Assembly: GCF_028331445.1 (NCBI RefSeq) | Contig: NZ_JAQMHX010000001.1 | Coordinates: 620,001 to 684,000, forward strand | Direction: 5' to 3' | Source: Candidatus Phyllobacterium onerii | GTDB taxonomy: Bacteria > Pseudomonadota > Alphaproteobacteria > Rhizobiales > Rhizobiaceae | DNA length: 64,000 nt | Part shown: positions 1 through 10,063 of the stretch, one piece after another | Layout of the letters: every line of letters starts with the position of its first letter | How positions within the stretch are numbered: the first letter of the stretch is position 1 | The notes under the pieces: model-generated | Told to the model about the DNA's origin: nothing | The model's database searches: none | The model's input: only the letters and a program-made list of their open reading frames with translations | Translations under genes and position numbers: made by a program

Positions 1-535
1 GCCGGTCCTGCTGTTTCGTCCGAAGGACTGGGGTGTGGACGATCGACTCCAGCCAGGAAGACGAGTGAAGGCAACCGTCCAACTGTTGACGAACAATGAG
101 GTTAAAAGATATTGCCCGGAAATTGGCATCGTCCAGTCGCTAGCAAACGAGGCGGTCAAAAGGGCCGGGCCGCGGTCTGACTACGAGACGCCGTGGTTGT
201 TTGGCACAGCTGCACATGCGAATTTGAAGAAGCTCGCCAACGCAAATTATCCCAACATCTTGCGCACCGAACGATCGTATTTAAAGTTTGCGGAGGAGAT
301 TGCAGCAGATAAGTCTTCTGATAATCTGGCCAGGTACGGTTTGAAGAACACGGTTCGAATTGATATACTGGGTCCTGAACGGGATAATCGTGTATGTGTC
401 TATGATTTCAAAACGGGGCGAGCGGGCGTCAGCGTTCCGCGAGCAATCGAGATGCGAAATGCTGTTCACAAGATTCACAACAAGCTTACAGATATTATCA
501 TTGTCGAAATCAATTTTGATGAGTACTGGAAATGA
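1..535 (+). CDS. C-terminal end of a toxin-like protein with a PD-(D/E)XK-type nuclease domain (partial, 5' end outside window)
   Basis: The reading frame is open from the left edge (frame starting at base 2), so the GTG at 35 is probably internal and this is the tail of a longer protein. What is visible is a block with FGTAAH, then YGLKNTVRIDIL and, after about a dozen residues, CVYDFKTG. An Asp followed by a strand ending in D-x-K is the pattern of restriction-endonuclease-fold toxin domains found at the C-termini of polymorphic (RHS, contact-dependent or type VI delivered) toxins. The stop overlaps the next gene by 4 bp (ATGA), as is usual for toxin-immunity pairs. The family assignment is pattern recognition only, and the delivery domain is not in the window. 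Confidence 0.55.
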   Translation, partial: PVLLFRPKDWGVDDRLQPGRRVKATVQLLTNNEVKRYCPEIGIVQSLANEAVKRAGPRSDYETPWLFGTAAHANLKKLANANYPNILRTERSYLKFAEEIAADKSSDNLARYGLKNTVRIDILGPERDNRVCVYDFKTGRAGVSVPRAIEMRNAVHKIHNKLTDIIIVEINFDEYWK

Positions 536-1176
536 CTACAACCGCTCAGGTCAAAGAGGCATTGATTCCTCTTCTTGCCCGTCATTCGGATCTGGTGCTC
601 ATTGGGCGGTTTCTCATCGTCAAGCCGCTTCACCATATATTGCGCGGCGTCTTTGTTGATCGGAGCAGCGACAAGCGGTCGTTCGAACCGCACATTGTTA
701 CTTATCCGCTTGTGCCTGCACAAAAGGACATAATGCTGGGATGGAATCCTGTATGGCTCTTCGACCAATCTGTGGGCATGTGGGATGTAACCAAACCAGA
801 TACCGTTACGGCCATGAGGAACCATATTGAAGGAATTGCCTTGCCACGACTTCGGGCAATAAAGACGTTCGATGACTACATCGCACACGAGCGCACGAAG
901 TCGACGACGTTTGATGGTCATTTTGATGATCGCATATTCACCAATATATTCGTGGCCGCAGCTCTCGGCGATTTCAGCAAGGCTTTGCAATTGCGGCCGC
1001 AGGACACGAGAATAGAGCCATATTTTACCAAGGTTGCACCTGATTTTTTTCCGGCATTGGAGGCGAGCGAGAGGGAGTTCATTGCAAAAACTCTCCACCA
1101 ATGGGAGGAGGCCACCGTCAAGGCACACAAGATGGAACATATCTGGGAGCGCACGCCCTTCCCTCTGGAGCTATGA
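532..1176 (+). CDS. Hypothetical protein, candidate immunity protein for the upstream toxin domain
   Basis: A 214-residue soluble protein without signal peptide, membrane segment or a domain I recognise. Its ATG lies inside the stop of the preceding toxin-like gene (ATGA overlap), so the two are translationally coupled. It contains several aromatic and tryptophan-rich stretches (for example WNPVWLFDQ and MWDV) and a helical C-terminal third. Position immediately downstream of a C-terminal nuclease-type toxin domain is the main reason for proposing an immunity role. Nothing in the sequence itself proves it. If the upstream gene is not a toxin, this is simply a hypothetical protein. Confidence 0.5.
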   Translation: MTTTAQVKEALIPLLARHSDLVLIGRFLIVKPLHHILRGVFVDRSSDKRSFEPHIVTYPLVPAQKDIMLGWNPVWLFDQSVGMWDVTKPDTVTAMRNHIEGIALPRLRAIKTFDDYIAHERTKSTTFDGHFDDRIFTNIFVAAALGDFSKALQLRPQDTRIEPYFTKVAPDFFPALEASEREFIAKTLHQWEEATVKAHKMEHIWERTPFPLEL

Positions 1177-1258
1177 ACGCCGCCAACCTTTGCGGCGAAT
1201 TGCCCTATCAATTTAAATCCATTTGGATTTTACGCGGGGGTGGGGGTATGTCTCAGCC

Positions 1259-2428
1259 ATGGTTTTCTGGATTTCCGCTGCTGTTCTGACCGTAGTTGCG
1301 ACGCTGCTTGTGCTTTTGCCATTGACGCGACGCGTCCAAGAGCCCGTGTCGGACAACCAATATGATATCGAGGTCTATCGCGATCAGCTGCGCGAACTCG
1401 ATGCCGATGAAAAGCGCGGTCTGATCGACCCTGCCAGCAGCGAGCAGGCACGCGCCGAAATCGGACGCCGTCTTCTCAAATCGGCCAAGGCCGTGGAGGA
1501 CGACAAGGCGATTGTCCGGCCAACGAAAAGCGCGACTCGCGAATGGCTCACGCTCGCAACTGTTCTTGCCATCCCGTTGATTTCGTGGGGTATATACACC
1601 AAGCTCGGCTCTCCAGATTTGCCGGCTCAACCGCTCGCGGAGCGGCTTGCGAAGCCCGCGGATCAAAGCACACCAGCCGAATTGGTTGCCCGCGCCGAGG
1701 CGCATCTTGCGCTCAACCCCGATGACGGGCAGGGCTGGGAAGTGCTCGCGCCGATCTATATGCGGATGGGGCGGCCCGGAGATGCTGTTGCCGCGTATCA
1801 AAACTCCATAAGATTGAATGGTGACAGTGCGGGCCGGCAACTCGGCCTGGGGCAAGCCTTGGCTGCAGAGACTGGTGGTAAGATCACCGCCCGCGCGGAG
1901 GAAGCCTTCCAGCGCGCAATGACGCTTGATCCAAAAGACATGCGGCCGCAGTTTTATATCATTGATGGCTGGATGCAGCAGGGCCGCCTGCCAGAGGCGC
2001 GTGACCTGATTCGCAAGCTGTTGGCGGAAGCGCCTGCGGATGTTCCGTGGCGCGATCAGGCGCAGGCTGCCTTGACGAGGCTCGATCATGAAATCGCCGG
2101 TGATGCGCCGGACGTCAGCGATGTCGAGAAAACCGGTCCGGACGCCTCGCAGGTCGAGGCTGCCGCGGGCATGAACAACCAGGACCGCGCCGCGATGATC
2201 GAGGGCATGGTCGCGAACCTTGCCGAAAAATTGAAACAATCGCCTGATGATATTGAAGGCTGGGAGCGGCTTGTTCGATCCTATGTGGTTCTCAATCGGC
2301 CCAATGATGCATTGGAAGCGCTGGGCCGGGCGAGAAAAGTGCTGAGTGCAGACAAGCTTGCGCGGCTCGATGCGGTGGCCAACGAGCTTGGCCTTGCCGA
2401 CGAACCGGACCAACCGGAGAACAATTGA
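1259..2428 (+). CDS. ccmI: Cytochrome c maturation protein CcmI (CycH)
   Basis: About 389 residues. CcmI chaperones apocytochrome c to the haem lyase CcmF/CcmH at the periplasmic side of the inner membrane. The N-terminus is a membrane segment ([20 protein letters not shown]) followed by the family's typical [16 protein letters not shown] stretch. A second membrane segment lies near residues 95-112 and the remainder is TPR-like helical repeat. I chose the ATG at 1259, which starts directly at the membrane helix and follows a G-rich tract. A TTG at 1223 would add 12 residues of no evident function. It is the first gene of ccmI-E-F-H, and its stop overlaps the ccmE start by one base. Confidence 0.93.
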   Translation: MVFWISAAVLTVVATLLVLLPLTRRVQEPVSDNQYDIEVYRDQLRELDADEKRGLIDPASSEQARAEIGRRLLKSAKAVEDDKAIVRPTKSATREWLTLATVLAIPLISWGIYTKLGSPDLPAQPLAERLAKPADQSTPAELVARAEAHLALNPDDGQGWEVLAPIYMRMGRPGDAVAAYQNSIRLNGDSAGRQLGLGQALAAETGGKITARAEEAFQRAMTLDPKDMRPQFYIIDGWMQQGRLPEARDLIRKLLAEAPADVPWRDQAQAALTRLDHEIAGDAPDVSDVEKTGPDASQVEAAAGMNNQDRAAMIEGMVANLAEKLKQSPDDIEGWERLVRSYVVLNRPNDALEALGRARKVLSADKLARLDAVANELGLADEPDQPENN

Positions 2429-2871
2429 TGACGCGCAAACAGAAGCGGCTTTCGGTGATCGGGGGAGGGCTATTCGTCCTGGCGGTAGCAGCAGCGCTCG
2501 TGCTATTCGCGCTGCAGCAGAAGATCGCATTCTTTCGCATGCCGTCCGACATCCAGACGTCCGATGTTGAATCGGAGTCGCGGTTCCGCCTCGGCGGTCT
2601 GGTCGAAAAGGGCAGCGTGGTGCGCGGCGATGGCACGAGGATCAGTTTTTCCGTCACCGATCATGTCAAAAGCGTTCCCGTAACCTATGATGGGATCCTG
2701 CCGGATCTTTTCCGGGAAGATCAGGGCGTCGTGATCGAAGGCAAGTTTATGCCCGGCGGCGCGTTTGTGGCCGACAGTGTGCTCGCCAAACACGATGAGA
2801 ACTATATGCCGAAGGAAGTTGCCGATAGTCTTAAAGCCAAGGGTGTCTGGCAGGGAGGGAGCAAGCAGTGA
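2428..2871 (+). CDS. ccmE: Cytochrome c maturation haem chaperone CcmE (CycJ)
   Basis: About 147 residues. CcmE binds haem covalently in the periplasm and hands it to the CcmF/H lyase. After a basic start comes one membrane anchor (about residues 8-28), then a small beta-barrel domain. The diagnostic motif [10 protein letters not shown] is present, with the haem-linking histidine at about residue 122 and the tyrosine four residues on. The length fits the family. The ATG at 2428 shares its first base with the ccmI stop, and the 3' end overlaps ccmF by 4 bp, so the operon is translationally coupled. Confidence 0.95.
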   Translation: MTRKQKRLSVIGGGLFVLAVAAALVLFALQQKIAFFRMPSDIQTSDVESESRFRLGGLVEKGSVVRGDGTRISFSVTDHVKSVPVTYDGILPDLFREDQGVVIEGKFMPGGAFVADSVLAKHDENYMPKEVADSLKAKGVWQGGSKQ

Positions 2872-4865
2872 CCGTCGAACTCGGACATTTCGCCCTGGTG
2901 CTGGCCCTGGCGCTTTCGATTATCCAGGCTGTGCTGCCGGTGCTTGGCGCACGCCGCAACGACGACCGCATGATGGCTGTTGCGGTGCCGGCTTCGTTTA
3001 CTGTGTTCGCCCTGATTGCGCTGTCTTTTGTGGCACTGACCTCCGCGCACGTTCTCTCCGACTTTTCGGTACAAAACGTCTTTGAAAACTCACACTCGCA
3101 AAAGCCGCTGCTCTACAAATTCACAGGTGTATGGGGCAATCACGAAGGCTCGATGCTGCTTTGGGTTTTGATCCTCAGCTTCTTCACTGCGCTCGTCGCC
3201 TTCTTTGGCAATAATCTGCCGCCCACGCTAAAAGCCAACGTCCTCGGCGTGCAGGCCTGGATCGGCAGCGGTTTCCTGCTGTTCATCGTTGGCACGTCGA
3301 ATCCGTTCGCGCGGCTCAATCCGGCGCCCATCGAAGGCCAGGACTTGAACCCCATCCTCCAGGATATCGGCCTCGCGATACACCCGCCCATGCTTTATCT
3401 CGGCTATGTCGGTTTCTCGGTCTGCTTCTCCTTTGCGGTTGCAGCTCTTATAGACGGCCGTATCGATGCGGCGTGGGCACGCTGGGTACGTCCCTGGACA
3501 CTGACCGCCTGGATATTCCTGACCGGCGGTATCGCCATGGGTTCCTATTGGGCTTACTACGAACTCGGCTGGGGCGGATGGTGGTTCTGGGATCCGGTCG
3601 AAAACGCGTCGTTCATGCCTTGGCTCGCGGGTACGGCGCTGCTGCATTCGGCGCTGGTCATGGAAAAGCGTTCAGCGCTGAAAATCTGGACCGTTCTCCT
3701 TGCCATTCTGACTTTTTCCCTGTCGCTGCTTGGTACATTCCTCGTTCGCTCGGGCGTGCTGACTTCAGTGCATACATTCGCCACCGATCCGGGGCGGGGC
3801 CTGTTCATCCTGGCGATCCTCGTGCTGTTCATTGGCGGATCACTGGCGCTTTTCGCCTGGCGGGCGCAGACGCTCGCGCCGGGTGGGCTGTTCCAGCCGA
3901 TTTCGCGCGAGGGCGCGCTGGTCTTCAATAACCTGTTTCTGACCACCGCCGCCGCTACCGTATTGATCGGCACGCTCTATCCTCTGCTGCTGGAATCGCT
4001 GACGGGTGAGAAGATCTCCGTCGGCGCACCGTTCTTTAATCTGACATTTGGCCCGTTGATGATCCCACTGCTTGCAGCCGTTCCATTCGGGCCGCTACTG
4101 GCTTGGAAGCGCGGCGATATCCTCGCCGTAGCGCAGCGATTGATGACGGCGTTTTTTGTGGCGCTGCTTGTCGTCGCTTTCGTCGTCTACAGGACCTCGG
4201 CTTCCGGCGTGCTCGCCGCCTTTGGCATCGGCCTCGCCGTTTGGTTGATGCTCGGCGCAGTAACCGATCTGTCGATCAAGGCCGGGATCGGCAAGACCTC
4301 CCTTCGTGGGATGGCACAGCGTATCACGGGCCTGCCGCGCTCGGTATTTGGCACCGCCTTTGCACATTTTGGGCTTGGCATCACGCTTCTTGGCATTGTT
4401 GCCACGACGACCTTTGCAACCGAAAGCGTATTGGTGATGAAGCCGGGCGATGGCATTCGGGCTGGCGGGTATACACTGCGTTTCGATCGCGTTGATGCGG
4501 TCAAAGGTTCGAACTACACCGAGGACCAGGGCAAGTTCACGATCCTGAACGACGAGGGGCAGCCGGTGACCGACCTTCTCTCGGCCAAGCGCTTCTTTCC
4601 CGTTCGCAAGATGCAGACGACCGAGGCGGGCATCAAGACATTCATGTTCAGCCAACTTTATGTTTCGCTCGGCGATGCCGCCAAGGATGGCGGCATCGTG
4701 GTCAGGATCTGGTGGAAACCGCTGGTGACGCTGATCTGGCTTGGCGGTGTGGTGATGATGATTGGCGGCGGCATGTCATTACTCGATCGGCGTCTGCGCA
4801 TCGGCGCGCCCGCCAAGTCTAAATTGGGCAAGGCCAAGCCACAACCGGCGCGAGCCACGTCGTGA
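2868..4865 (+). CDS. ccmF: Haem lyase subunit CcmF (CycK)
   Basis: A polytopic inner-membrane protein of 665 residues that ligates haem from CcmE to apocytochromes. The tryptophan-rich WWD signature is clear ([19 protein letters not shown]), preceded by HPPMLYLGY and followed by [18 protein letters not shown]. Roughly a dozen hydrophobic helices are visible, with a large periplasmic loop near the C-terminus. The start is GTG at 2868, overlapping the ccmE stop (GTGA). The 3' end overlaps ccmH in the same way. Confidence 0.96.
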   Translation: MTVELGHFALVLALALSIIQAVLPVLGARRNDDRMMAVAVPASFTVFALIALSFVALTSAHVLSDFSVQNVFENSHSQKPLLYKFTGVWGNHEGSMLLWVLILSFFTALVAFFGNNLPPTLKANVLGVQAWIGSGFLLFIVGTSNPFARLNPAPIEGQDLNPILQDIGLAIHPPMLYLGYVGFSVCFSFAVAALIDGRIDAAWARWVRPWTLTAWIFLTGGIAMGSYWAYYELGWGGWWFWDPVENASFMPWLAGTALLHSALVMEKRSALKIWTVLLAILTFSLSLLGTFLVRSGVLTSVHTFATDPGRGLFILAILVLFIGGSLALFAWRAQTLAPGGLFQPISREGALVFNNLFLTTAAATVLIGTLYPLLLESLTGEKISVGAPFFNLTFGPLMIPLLAAVPFGPLLAWKRGDILAVAQRLMTAFFVALLVVAFVVYRTSASGVLAAFGIGLAVWLMLGAVTDLSIKAGIGKTSLRGMAQRITGLPRSVFGTAFAHFGLGITLLGIVATTTFATESVLVMKPGDGIRAGGYTLRFDRVDAVKGSNYTEDQGKFTILNDEGQPVTDLLSAKRFFPVRKMQTTEAGIKTFMFSQLYVSLGDAAKDGGIVVRIWWKPLVTLIWLGGVVMMIGGGMSLLDRRLRIGAPAKSKLGKAKPQPARATS

Positions 4866-5338
4866 GGCCGCTGTTTGCAGCCTTGGCCCTCGGCCTGGCA
4901 CTTTGCTTTGCTGTGACTGGCGCGCAGGCTCTGTCGCCCGACGAAATGCTGTCCAATCCCGTGCTCGAAAAGCGCGCACGTACCATCTCAGCGGAATTGC
5001 GCTGCATGGTGTGCCAGAACGAATCCATCGACGATTCCAATGCCGATCTCGCTCGCGATCTACGCGTTCTGGTTCGCGAAAGGCTGGTGGCTGGCGATAC
5101 GGACGAGCAGGTACTGGCGTTCCTCGTCGCGCGCTACGGCGAGTTCGTTCTGCTCAGACCGCGCCTGCAGATGAGCACGCTGTTGCTTTGGGGTTTCCCG
5201 ATCGTTGTTCTGCTTGCTGGCGGCGTTGCGATCGTCCTGTCGATCCGCCGGCGCCGTACGAGTTCTGTGGAAACGACGCCGCTTTCAGAGAGCGAGAAAA
5301 AGCAGCTGAAGAAGCTCTTCGTTGCATCGGGCGATTGA
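4862..5338 (+). CDS. ccmH: Cytochrome c maturation thioredoxin-like protein CcmH (CycL)
   Basis: A protein of 158 residues. CcmH keeps the CXXCH cysteines of apocytochromes reduced and works in the lyase complex. It has a cleavable signal sequence ending at about AQA, the redox motif [11 protein letters not shown] with cysteines at residues 48 and 51, the conserved [10 protein letters not shown] segment and a C-terminal membrane anchor. The start is GTG at 4862, overlapping the ccmF stop. It is the last gene of the operon. The convergent cytochrome b561 gene ends 3 bp beyond its stop, leaving no room for a separate terminator. Confidence 0.95.
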   Translation: MRPLFAALALGLALCFAVTGAQALSPDEMLSNPVLEKRARTISAELRCMVCQNESIDDSNADLARDLRVLVRERLVAGDTDEQVLAFLVARYGEFVLLRPRLQMSTLLLWGFPIVVLLAGGVAIVLSIRRRRTSSVETTPLSESEKKQLKKLFVASGD

Positions 5339-5341
5339 TCG

Positions 5342-5911
5342 TCAGCCCTTCGCGGGCAACATGCGCGCCAGCACGCGGTCCTTCAGCACGTAATGATGCA
5401 ATAGCGCTGTGAGGGCGTGAATTCCAGCGATGATGATGATCGCCCAAGCGACATTGTTGTGTAACCAGCCAAAAGTTGACCGCAGGCCTGGCGCCAGTGC
5501 GACGTGAGGAATGGTGAAGAGGCCAAAGAAGGCGAAGGGCTCGTTCTGCACCCACCGGAACAGGAAGCCGAGTGCCACTTGCAGGCCCAGCAAAACGTAA
5601 AGCGCGATATGGACGGTCTTGGCGACGATTGCTTGAAGGCCGGTCGTTGCAGGTGGCAGCCGACGCCCTAGCGCCAAGCGCCAGACGAGGCGCGTGATTA
5701 TAGTAGCGGCGAGCGAAATCCCGAGCGAAATGTGCAGCGTTTGCAGTTCCCCGCGCAGTGCCGTTCCTCTAGGTAAAAACGCCCACGTCTCGGCACTGGC
5801 AAAAAGCGAAACCACCAGGACCGCTGTCAGCCAGTGCAGGATTATCGTCCCCCTGTCATAAACTTGCTGTGTTGACTCCGCGGCTGCGGTGCGGACACCT
5901 GGATTTGGCAT
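5342..5911 (-). CDS. Cytochrome b561 family protein
   Basis: A 189-residue integral membrane protein with four hydrophobic helices. The first helix carries the family histidine in RGTIILHWLTA, the second has LHISLGISL and the third has TVHIALYVLLGLQVALG. The fourth has IIAGIHALTALLHHYVLKD, so all four candidate haem-ligand histidine positions are present. Members carry electrons between quinol and periplasmic acceptors, often under oxidative stress. The physiological partner cannot be read from sequence. It is convergent with ccmH and is not part of the ccm operon. Confidence 0.88.
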   Translation of the reverse strand: MPNPGVRTAAAESTQQVYDRGTIILHWLTAVLVVSLFASAETWAFLPRGTALRGELQTLHISLGISLAATIITRLVWRLALGRRLPPATTGLQAIVAKTVHIALYVLLGLQVALGFLFRWVQNEPFAFFGLFTIPHVALAPGLRSTFGWLHNNVAWAIIIIAGIHALTALLHHYVLKDRVLARMLPAKG

Positions 5912-6016
5912 GATGTTTACTCCTGAAATCGCAATACAAAATAGAACACCTAAAAACCGTCGATTATTCGGGCGAGAATGTAAAATGTATTATTTGTAAT
6001 GGTTTGCGGTGTGAGG

Positions 6017-6907
6017 TCAGTCTTCCTGACGGCCCTTCAAGACCACACTGACATTGCGCGCGTGAACGGATTCGTAGGGCGCGTAGTAGCTGATCGCACC
6101 CGAGGCGAAATCCTCTGCAACAAAGGTTCTGAGGTCGTGTTCCGCCAGTTCCGGTTCGTGGGGCAGGCGTAATAGCTTGGTTACATAATTGCGCGTGGTC
6201 GCGATCAATTCCGGTCCGTAACCGCCCGCAACGATCTTTTCCTCCGCGCCATGATTGGGCAGGATTTTCTCGATATCCCACACCGCCATGCGCTCCAGGT
6301 CGCACAAATGATGTTCCAGTCGTTTCGGTTCGGCGACGTAAGTGATCGGCTCTTCGAGCGCATCGCCGGCCAGCATCAGCTTGCTCTGCGGCAGGATCAG
6401 CATCGTCCCGTCATGACTGTGAATGTCGACGTGACGCAGTTGCACATCAATATCGCCGATCTTCAAGTTCAGCTCTGTCTCAAACGTGCTGTTCGGCATG
6501 ATGAGCGGTTTGATAGGCGGGTTGTCGTTCTCCAGCCGCTGACAATTGTCGCGCATTGCCTGTGCCGTCAACTCATTGGCGATGATCTTGCAGTCAGCAA
6601 AGACTTCGTTTCCGGCCACGTGATCCACGTGCCAGTGGCTGAGCACAACCCGGATATTGCTGGCCCCGGCATCTTCTAGCGTCTTACGGATAATCCTCGC
6701 ATGGGGCAGCGAAATGCTGGTGTCGTAGACCAGCGCTTCGCCGCCAGACACGATCGCGTAGGAACAAACGCCCAGTGAGTAGGCGCCGTCGTCAAGCCAG
6801 TTTGGCTTGTCCGAGTAAGCCCGCACGCCTTCCATCCGGCCATCATAGAAGGCGAGAACCCCCGGATGGGGCTGGTGAACGCGCATAGTCGATCCGAGCG
6901 GCGGCAT
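6017..6907 (-). CDS. Metallo-beta-lactamase fold hydrolase
   Basis: A cytoplasmic protein of 296 residues with no signal peptide. The zinc-binding motif is LSHWHVDHVAGNEVF, followed by HSHDG, AGDAL and LPNHG, giving the full set of MBL-fold metal ligands. The substrate is not evident. Relatives include glyoxalase II-like, lactonase-like and quinolone-signal-response-like enzymes, and absence of a leader argues against a secreted beta-lactamase. It is transcribed away from the adhesin gene, with which it shares a 359-bp AT-rich intergenic region. Confidence 0.85.
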   Translation of the reverse strand: MPPLGSTMRVHQPHPGVLAFYDGRMEGVRAYSDKPNWLDDGAYSLGVCSYAIVSGGEALVYDTSISLPHARIIRKTLEDAGASNIRVVLSHWHVDHVAGNEVFADCKIIANELTAQAMRDNCQRLENDNPPIKPLIMPNSTFETELNLKIGDIDVQLRHVDIHSHDGTMLILPQSKLMLAGDALEEPITYVAEPKRLEHHLCDLERMAVWDIEKILPNHGAEEKIVAGGYGPELIATTRNYVTKLLRLPHEPELAEHDLRTFVAEDFASGAISYYAPYESVHARNVSVVLKGRQED

Positions 6908-7266
6908 GATGATTAAACTCCAAATGATGACAATGACTAACCGAAATGCTCGGCGAAAGGCGAAGAATTCAACTTACAGTATATGGATTGGTGCAACAAC
7001 GGATCAAATACTGTCAGAAAATAAAAAAATTACGCGTGTAAACTAATTATTTTCATTGCGTCAGATATCGGATTGCTATATCTGGGCGACATAGAATTTT
7101 TAATATTACATTAAGAGTCGGTGCCGCTGCTCGTATATTTTGCAGTTCGTATTACAGTTCATATCTTAAACATCTGTGTCTGCATCCTAAAGTTGCAATA
7201 TATTTTAGAAGTACACCGTTTTGCGAGCATACGTTGCTCGAAAAGAGATATTTAGAGAGAGTTAAT
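6908..7266. promoter_or_regulatory. AT-rich divergent regulatory region between the MBL hydrolase and adhesin genes
   Basis: This 359-bp stretch contains no convincing ORF. It is much richer in A and T than the flanking genes, with tracts such as AAAATAAAAAAATTA near 7020 and near-repeats of TTCGTATTACAGTTCATAT around 7145-7165. A 6-bp stem with 5-nt loop (CGAGCA...TGCTCG) occupies 7224-7240, just before the ribosome-binding tract GAGAGAG (7254-7260) of the adhesin. Such regions commonly bind IHF or H-NS-like proteins. That is inference. No specific promoter boxes are assigned. Confidence 0.4.
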
Positions 7267-10056
7267 ATGAGAAATTTGATACTAAAAATAGATTCATTAA
7301 CCAAGTCATACTGCTGGAAATTGGCGAGTATTGAAAGGGAACGTCGCAACCGTCCTGAGCGACGGCGCCTGATAGCGCTCCTGCGCATGGCTTGCCGCGT
7401 GATTGGTCTGCGGCGAACCAGAGTTTCCGCACAACGGGGTCCGATTGGGTATTCGGTGCCTATGACTGCTGCCATCGCGGCTTTGGTCGTCTGTCTGAAT
7501 CAAACGGCGGACGCCGCGGGCATCTACATCAACGACAACACAGATTGGGGCTGTACGATAGTCGAGGACGGTGGCGGCGCCGCAAGCCAATCCAGTTCAA
7601 TGGTCGGTCAAGCTTGCGCTCCGGGCGATAAGGCAAGTCAGACCGACCGCGTCTTGTTTTACGGGCCCCGGAATGCAGGTCCGACGGCCCTCTCGATCGG
7701 TTCAGAACTCTACGTCAATGGCGGGTTCATCGGTCTAAACAACCAGACGACAAAATCCATGGCCATTGGCAATACCACCACGAGGGCAGAGGGTGTCGAT
7801 TCAATCACAATTGGCAACGGTGCAACAACAATGCCCCGAAACGCAATCGCGATCGGGACCAATGCACAGGCGGGATGGACGGGCACTTTCGCCGACGATC
7901 CCGATAGTGACCTGGCATCAATAGCGATCGGCGCAGATGCGAAGTCGTATGAGGCGGATGGCGTGGCGCTCGGGCGTGGCGCGATAACGGCGGACAACGT
8001 AAACGGCGCAACTGCCCTCGGTGCGGGTGCTCGCTCGAACTACCTTGGTGGAGTGGCGCTCGGCAGCAATTCGGTGACTGACAAGGCACCCGTTTCGACC
8101 GCAAATGTAACCATTAATGGCATCCAGTATGATTTTGCGGGCAATCGCGCTTACAGCCAGGTCAGTATTGGCAACGCAACGCAAAAGCGGCAGTTAACCA
8201 ATATGGCTGCTGGCCAGATCAACGCGGTGAGTACAGACGGCGTCAACGGTTCGCAGCTCTTTGCCACCAATTCTGCTCTTGGCAGTTTGGGCGGCAGGGT
8301 GATTGTCAACGAGACAAATATCAGCGCCAATTCAAGCGCTATCACCAATATTACGAACGGGAAGACGGGACTCGTGCAGCAATCAGCGGCCGGTGAAAAC
8401 ATCACGGTTGCCAAGGGCCTCGATGGTGCGGCAATCGATATTGCGGGAACTACTGCCGGCAAGAAAGGACCACGGAGACTGATCAATTTGTCGGCAGGCG
8501 TCGACGATATGGACGCAGTCAACGTTGGTCAATTGAAGGGTCTGGCCGATGCCGGAGCCGAGGCGGTGAAAAAGCTTGGCGACGTGGCCGTAAAATATGT
8601 TTGGGATGACAAGAACGGCAACGGTGAGCTCGACGCAGGCGAAGTTGTCGATTACGGCAAGGTAAAGCTCGCCGGTGCCGGGGCAAATGGCACGGTCATC
8701 TCGAATCTCGGCAATGGCGCTGTCAACGCAACCTCGATGGAGGCCATCAACGGCTCGCAGATATTCGGGATGGCAAGTGCTTTTGGCGGTGGCGCGGGCT
8801 GGAATGCAAACGGCGTGTTTACCGGCCCGACCTACAGAATAACTGTCATCAACCAGGACGGGACCCTAACCAGCAAGGATCACGACAATGTCGGCGATGC
8901 CCTGGGCGGGCTCGACAACAGTGTCAGGATTGTCAACGCGAAAACCGACGGCATCACTGATAAGCTCAACGCGTTGGGCAATGACGCGCTGATCTGGGAC
9001 GAAAGCAAGAAAGCGTTCACCGCCAGCCATACGGATACGGCCACCAGAGCGGTGAGTGGCAACAACCTGATTACAGATCTACAGGCCGGTACCCTGAGCG
9101 CAACTTCAACCGATGCCGTCAATGGCTCACAGTTGAACGACACGAATGTTCGGGTGACTGACGTCGAGAACCGCGTAACGGGTGTTGAAGGCGATGTCAA
9201 AAATATCAAGACGGACATCACGAAAATCGACACCCGCGTCACAAAGGTTGAGGGTGATATTACCAACCTCACAACAAACGTTGGCAGCCTCACCGACCGC
9301 GCTGTGACGTATGACGGCAAGACTGGAGATCCCAAGACGCTCATCAAGCTGCAGGGCCAGGCATCCTCGGACGGCGGACTGACTGGCGGCACGAAGATTA
9401 CCAATCTTCAGCAGGGTGCTGTGAATGCCACGTCCACCGACGCCGTCAATGGTGCGCAGCTGAATGCCACCAACGAAAAGATGCAGACGCTCGACGACAA
9501 CGCCGTCAAATACAAGCTCAATCCCGATGGCACGAAGACCAACGAAGTCGCACTACAGGGCGCCGATCCCAACGCGCCGGTCCTCATCAGCAACCTTGAA
9601 GCAGGCAAGACGGACACCGATGCCGTGAACGTCAAGCAGCTGAAAGATACCGTGCAGGAGCAAAGTGCCAAGATCACCAACCAATACAACGAGTATCTGG
9701 ACCAGTCTAAGAGCTATACGGATAATCGTACCAGCAGTGCAGGTGCGAACACGCTCAACCAGTCCAAGCAATACACGGATGAAAAGTTTGCCGAACTTTC
9801 CTCGGATATTGGTTCGGTGCGCAGTGAAGCTCGGCAGGCGGCGGCGGTCGGGCTGGCTGCGTCGTCGCTGCGCTATGACAACACGCCTGGCAAGATCAGC
9901 GTCGCAATGGGCGGCGGTGCCTGGCGAGGGCAGGGCGCCGCGGCATTCGGCGCTGGCTATACCAGCGAAAGCGGTAAGGTGCGGGCGAATGTTTCCGGCG
10001 CTGCCAGCGGCGGCGAATTCGGTGTCGGCGCCGGCATCAGCTTCACACTGAATTGA
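7267..10056 (+). CDS. Trimeric autotransporter adhesin (YadA/BtaE-like)
   Basis: About 929 residues. It begins with a long, arginine-rich signal region of the type seen on large autotransporters (hydrophobic core MTAAIAALVVCLNQ, likely cleavage after ADAA). The head region, up to about residue 280, has YadA-type repeats such as SIAIGADAKS and GVALGRGA. Neck and stalk motifs follow: DAVNVGQLKG, TSTDAVNGSQLN and TSTDAVNGAQLN. A coiled-coil stretch lies near residues 620-690. The last 75 or so residues form the outer-membrane beta-barrel anchor ending in GVGAGISFTLN. Such proteins form trimers that bind host or plant surfaces. I prefer ATG 7267 with its GAGAGAG tract over the in-frame TTG at 7234. 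An IalB-like gene follows after 7 bp. Confidence 0.93.
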   Translation: MRNLILKIDSLTKSYCWKLASIERERRNRPERRRLIALLRMACRVIGLRRTRVSAQRGPIGYSVPMTAAIAALVVCLNQTADAAGIYINDNTDWGCTIVEDGGGAASQSSSMVGQACAPGDKASQTDRVLFYGPRNAGPTALSIGSELYVNGGFIGLNNQTTKSMAIGNTTTRAEGVDSITIGNGATTMPRNAIAIGTNAQAGWTGTFADDPDSDLASIAIGADAKSYEADGVALGRGAITADNVNGATALGAGARSNYLGGVALGSNSVTDKAPVSTANVTINGIQYDFAGNRAYSQVSIGNATQKRQLTNMAAGQINAVSTDGVNGSQLFATNSALGSLGGRVIVNETNISANSSAITNITNGKTGLVQQSAAGENITVAKGLDGAAIDIAGTTAGKKGPRRLINLSAGVDDMDAVNVGQLKGLADAGAEAVKKLGDVAVKYVWDDKNGNGELDAGEVVDYGKVKLAGAGANGTVISNLGNGAVNATSMEAINGSQIFGMASAFGGGAGWNANGVFTGPTYRITVINQDGTLTSKDHDNVGDALGGLDNSVRIVNAKTDGITDKLNALGNDALIWDESKKAFTASHTDTATRAVSGNNLITDLQAGTLSATSTDAVNGSQLNDTNVRVTDVENRVTGVEGDVKNIKTDITKIDTRVTKVEGDITNLTTNVGSLTDRAVTYDGKTGDPKTLIKLQGQASSDGGLTGGTKITNLQQGAVNATSTDAVNGAQLNATNEKMQTLDDNAVKYKLNPDGTKTNEVALQGADPNAPVLISNLEAGKTDTDAVNVKQLKDTVQEQSAKITNQYNEYLDQSKSYTDNRTSSAGANTLNQSKQYTDEKFAELSSDIGSVRSEARQAAAVGLAASSLRYDNTPGKISVAMGGGAWRGQGAAAFGAGYTSESGKVRANVSGAASGGEFGVGAGISFTLN

Positions 10057-10063
10057 GCTCGTA

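Noticed and set aside
475-1140. 221-codon minus-strand frame over the candidate immunity gene
   Set aside because: The ATGA overlap with the upstream frame and cleaner composition favour the plus-strand gene.
1253-2530. 425-codon open frame antisense to ccmI/ccmE
   Set aside because: Arginine-rich shadow of GC-rich coding DNA; the plus strand encodes two intact Ccm proteins.
5912-6016. Possible riboswitch or leader between the b561 and MBL genes
   Set aside because: The 105 bp show no convincing stem or conserved riboswitch core.
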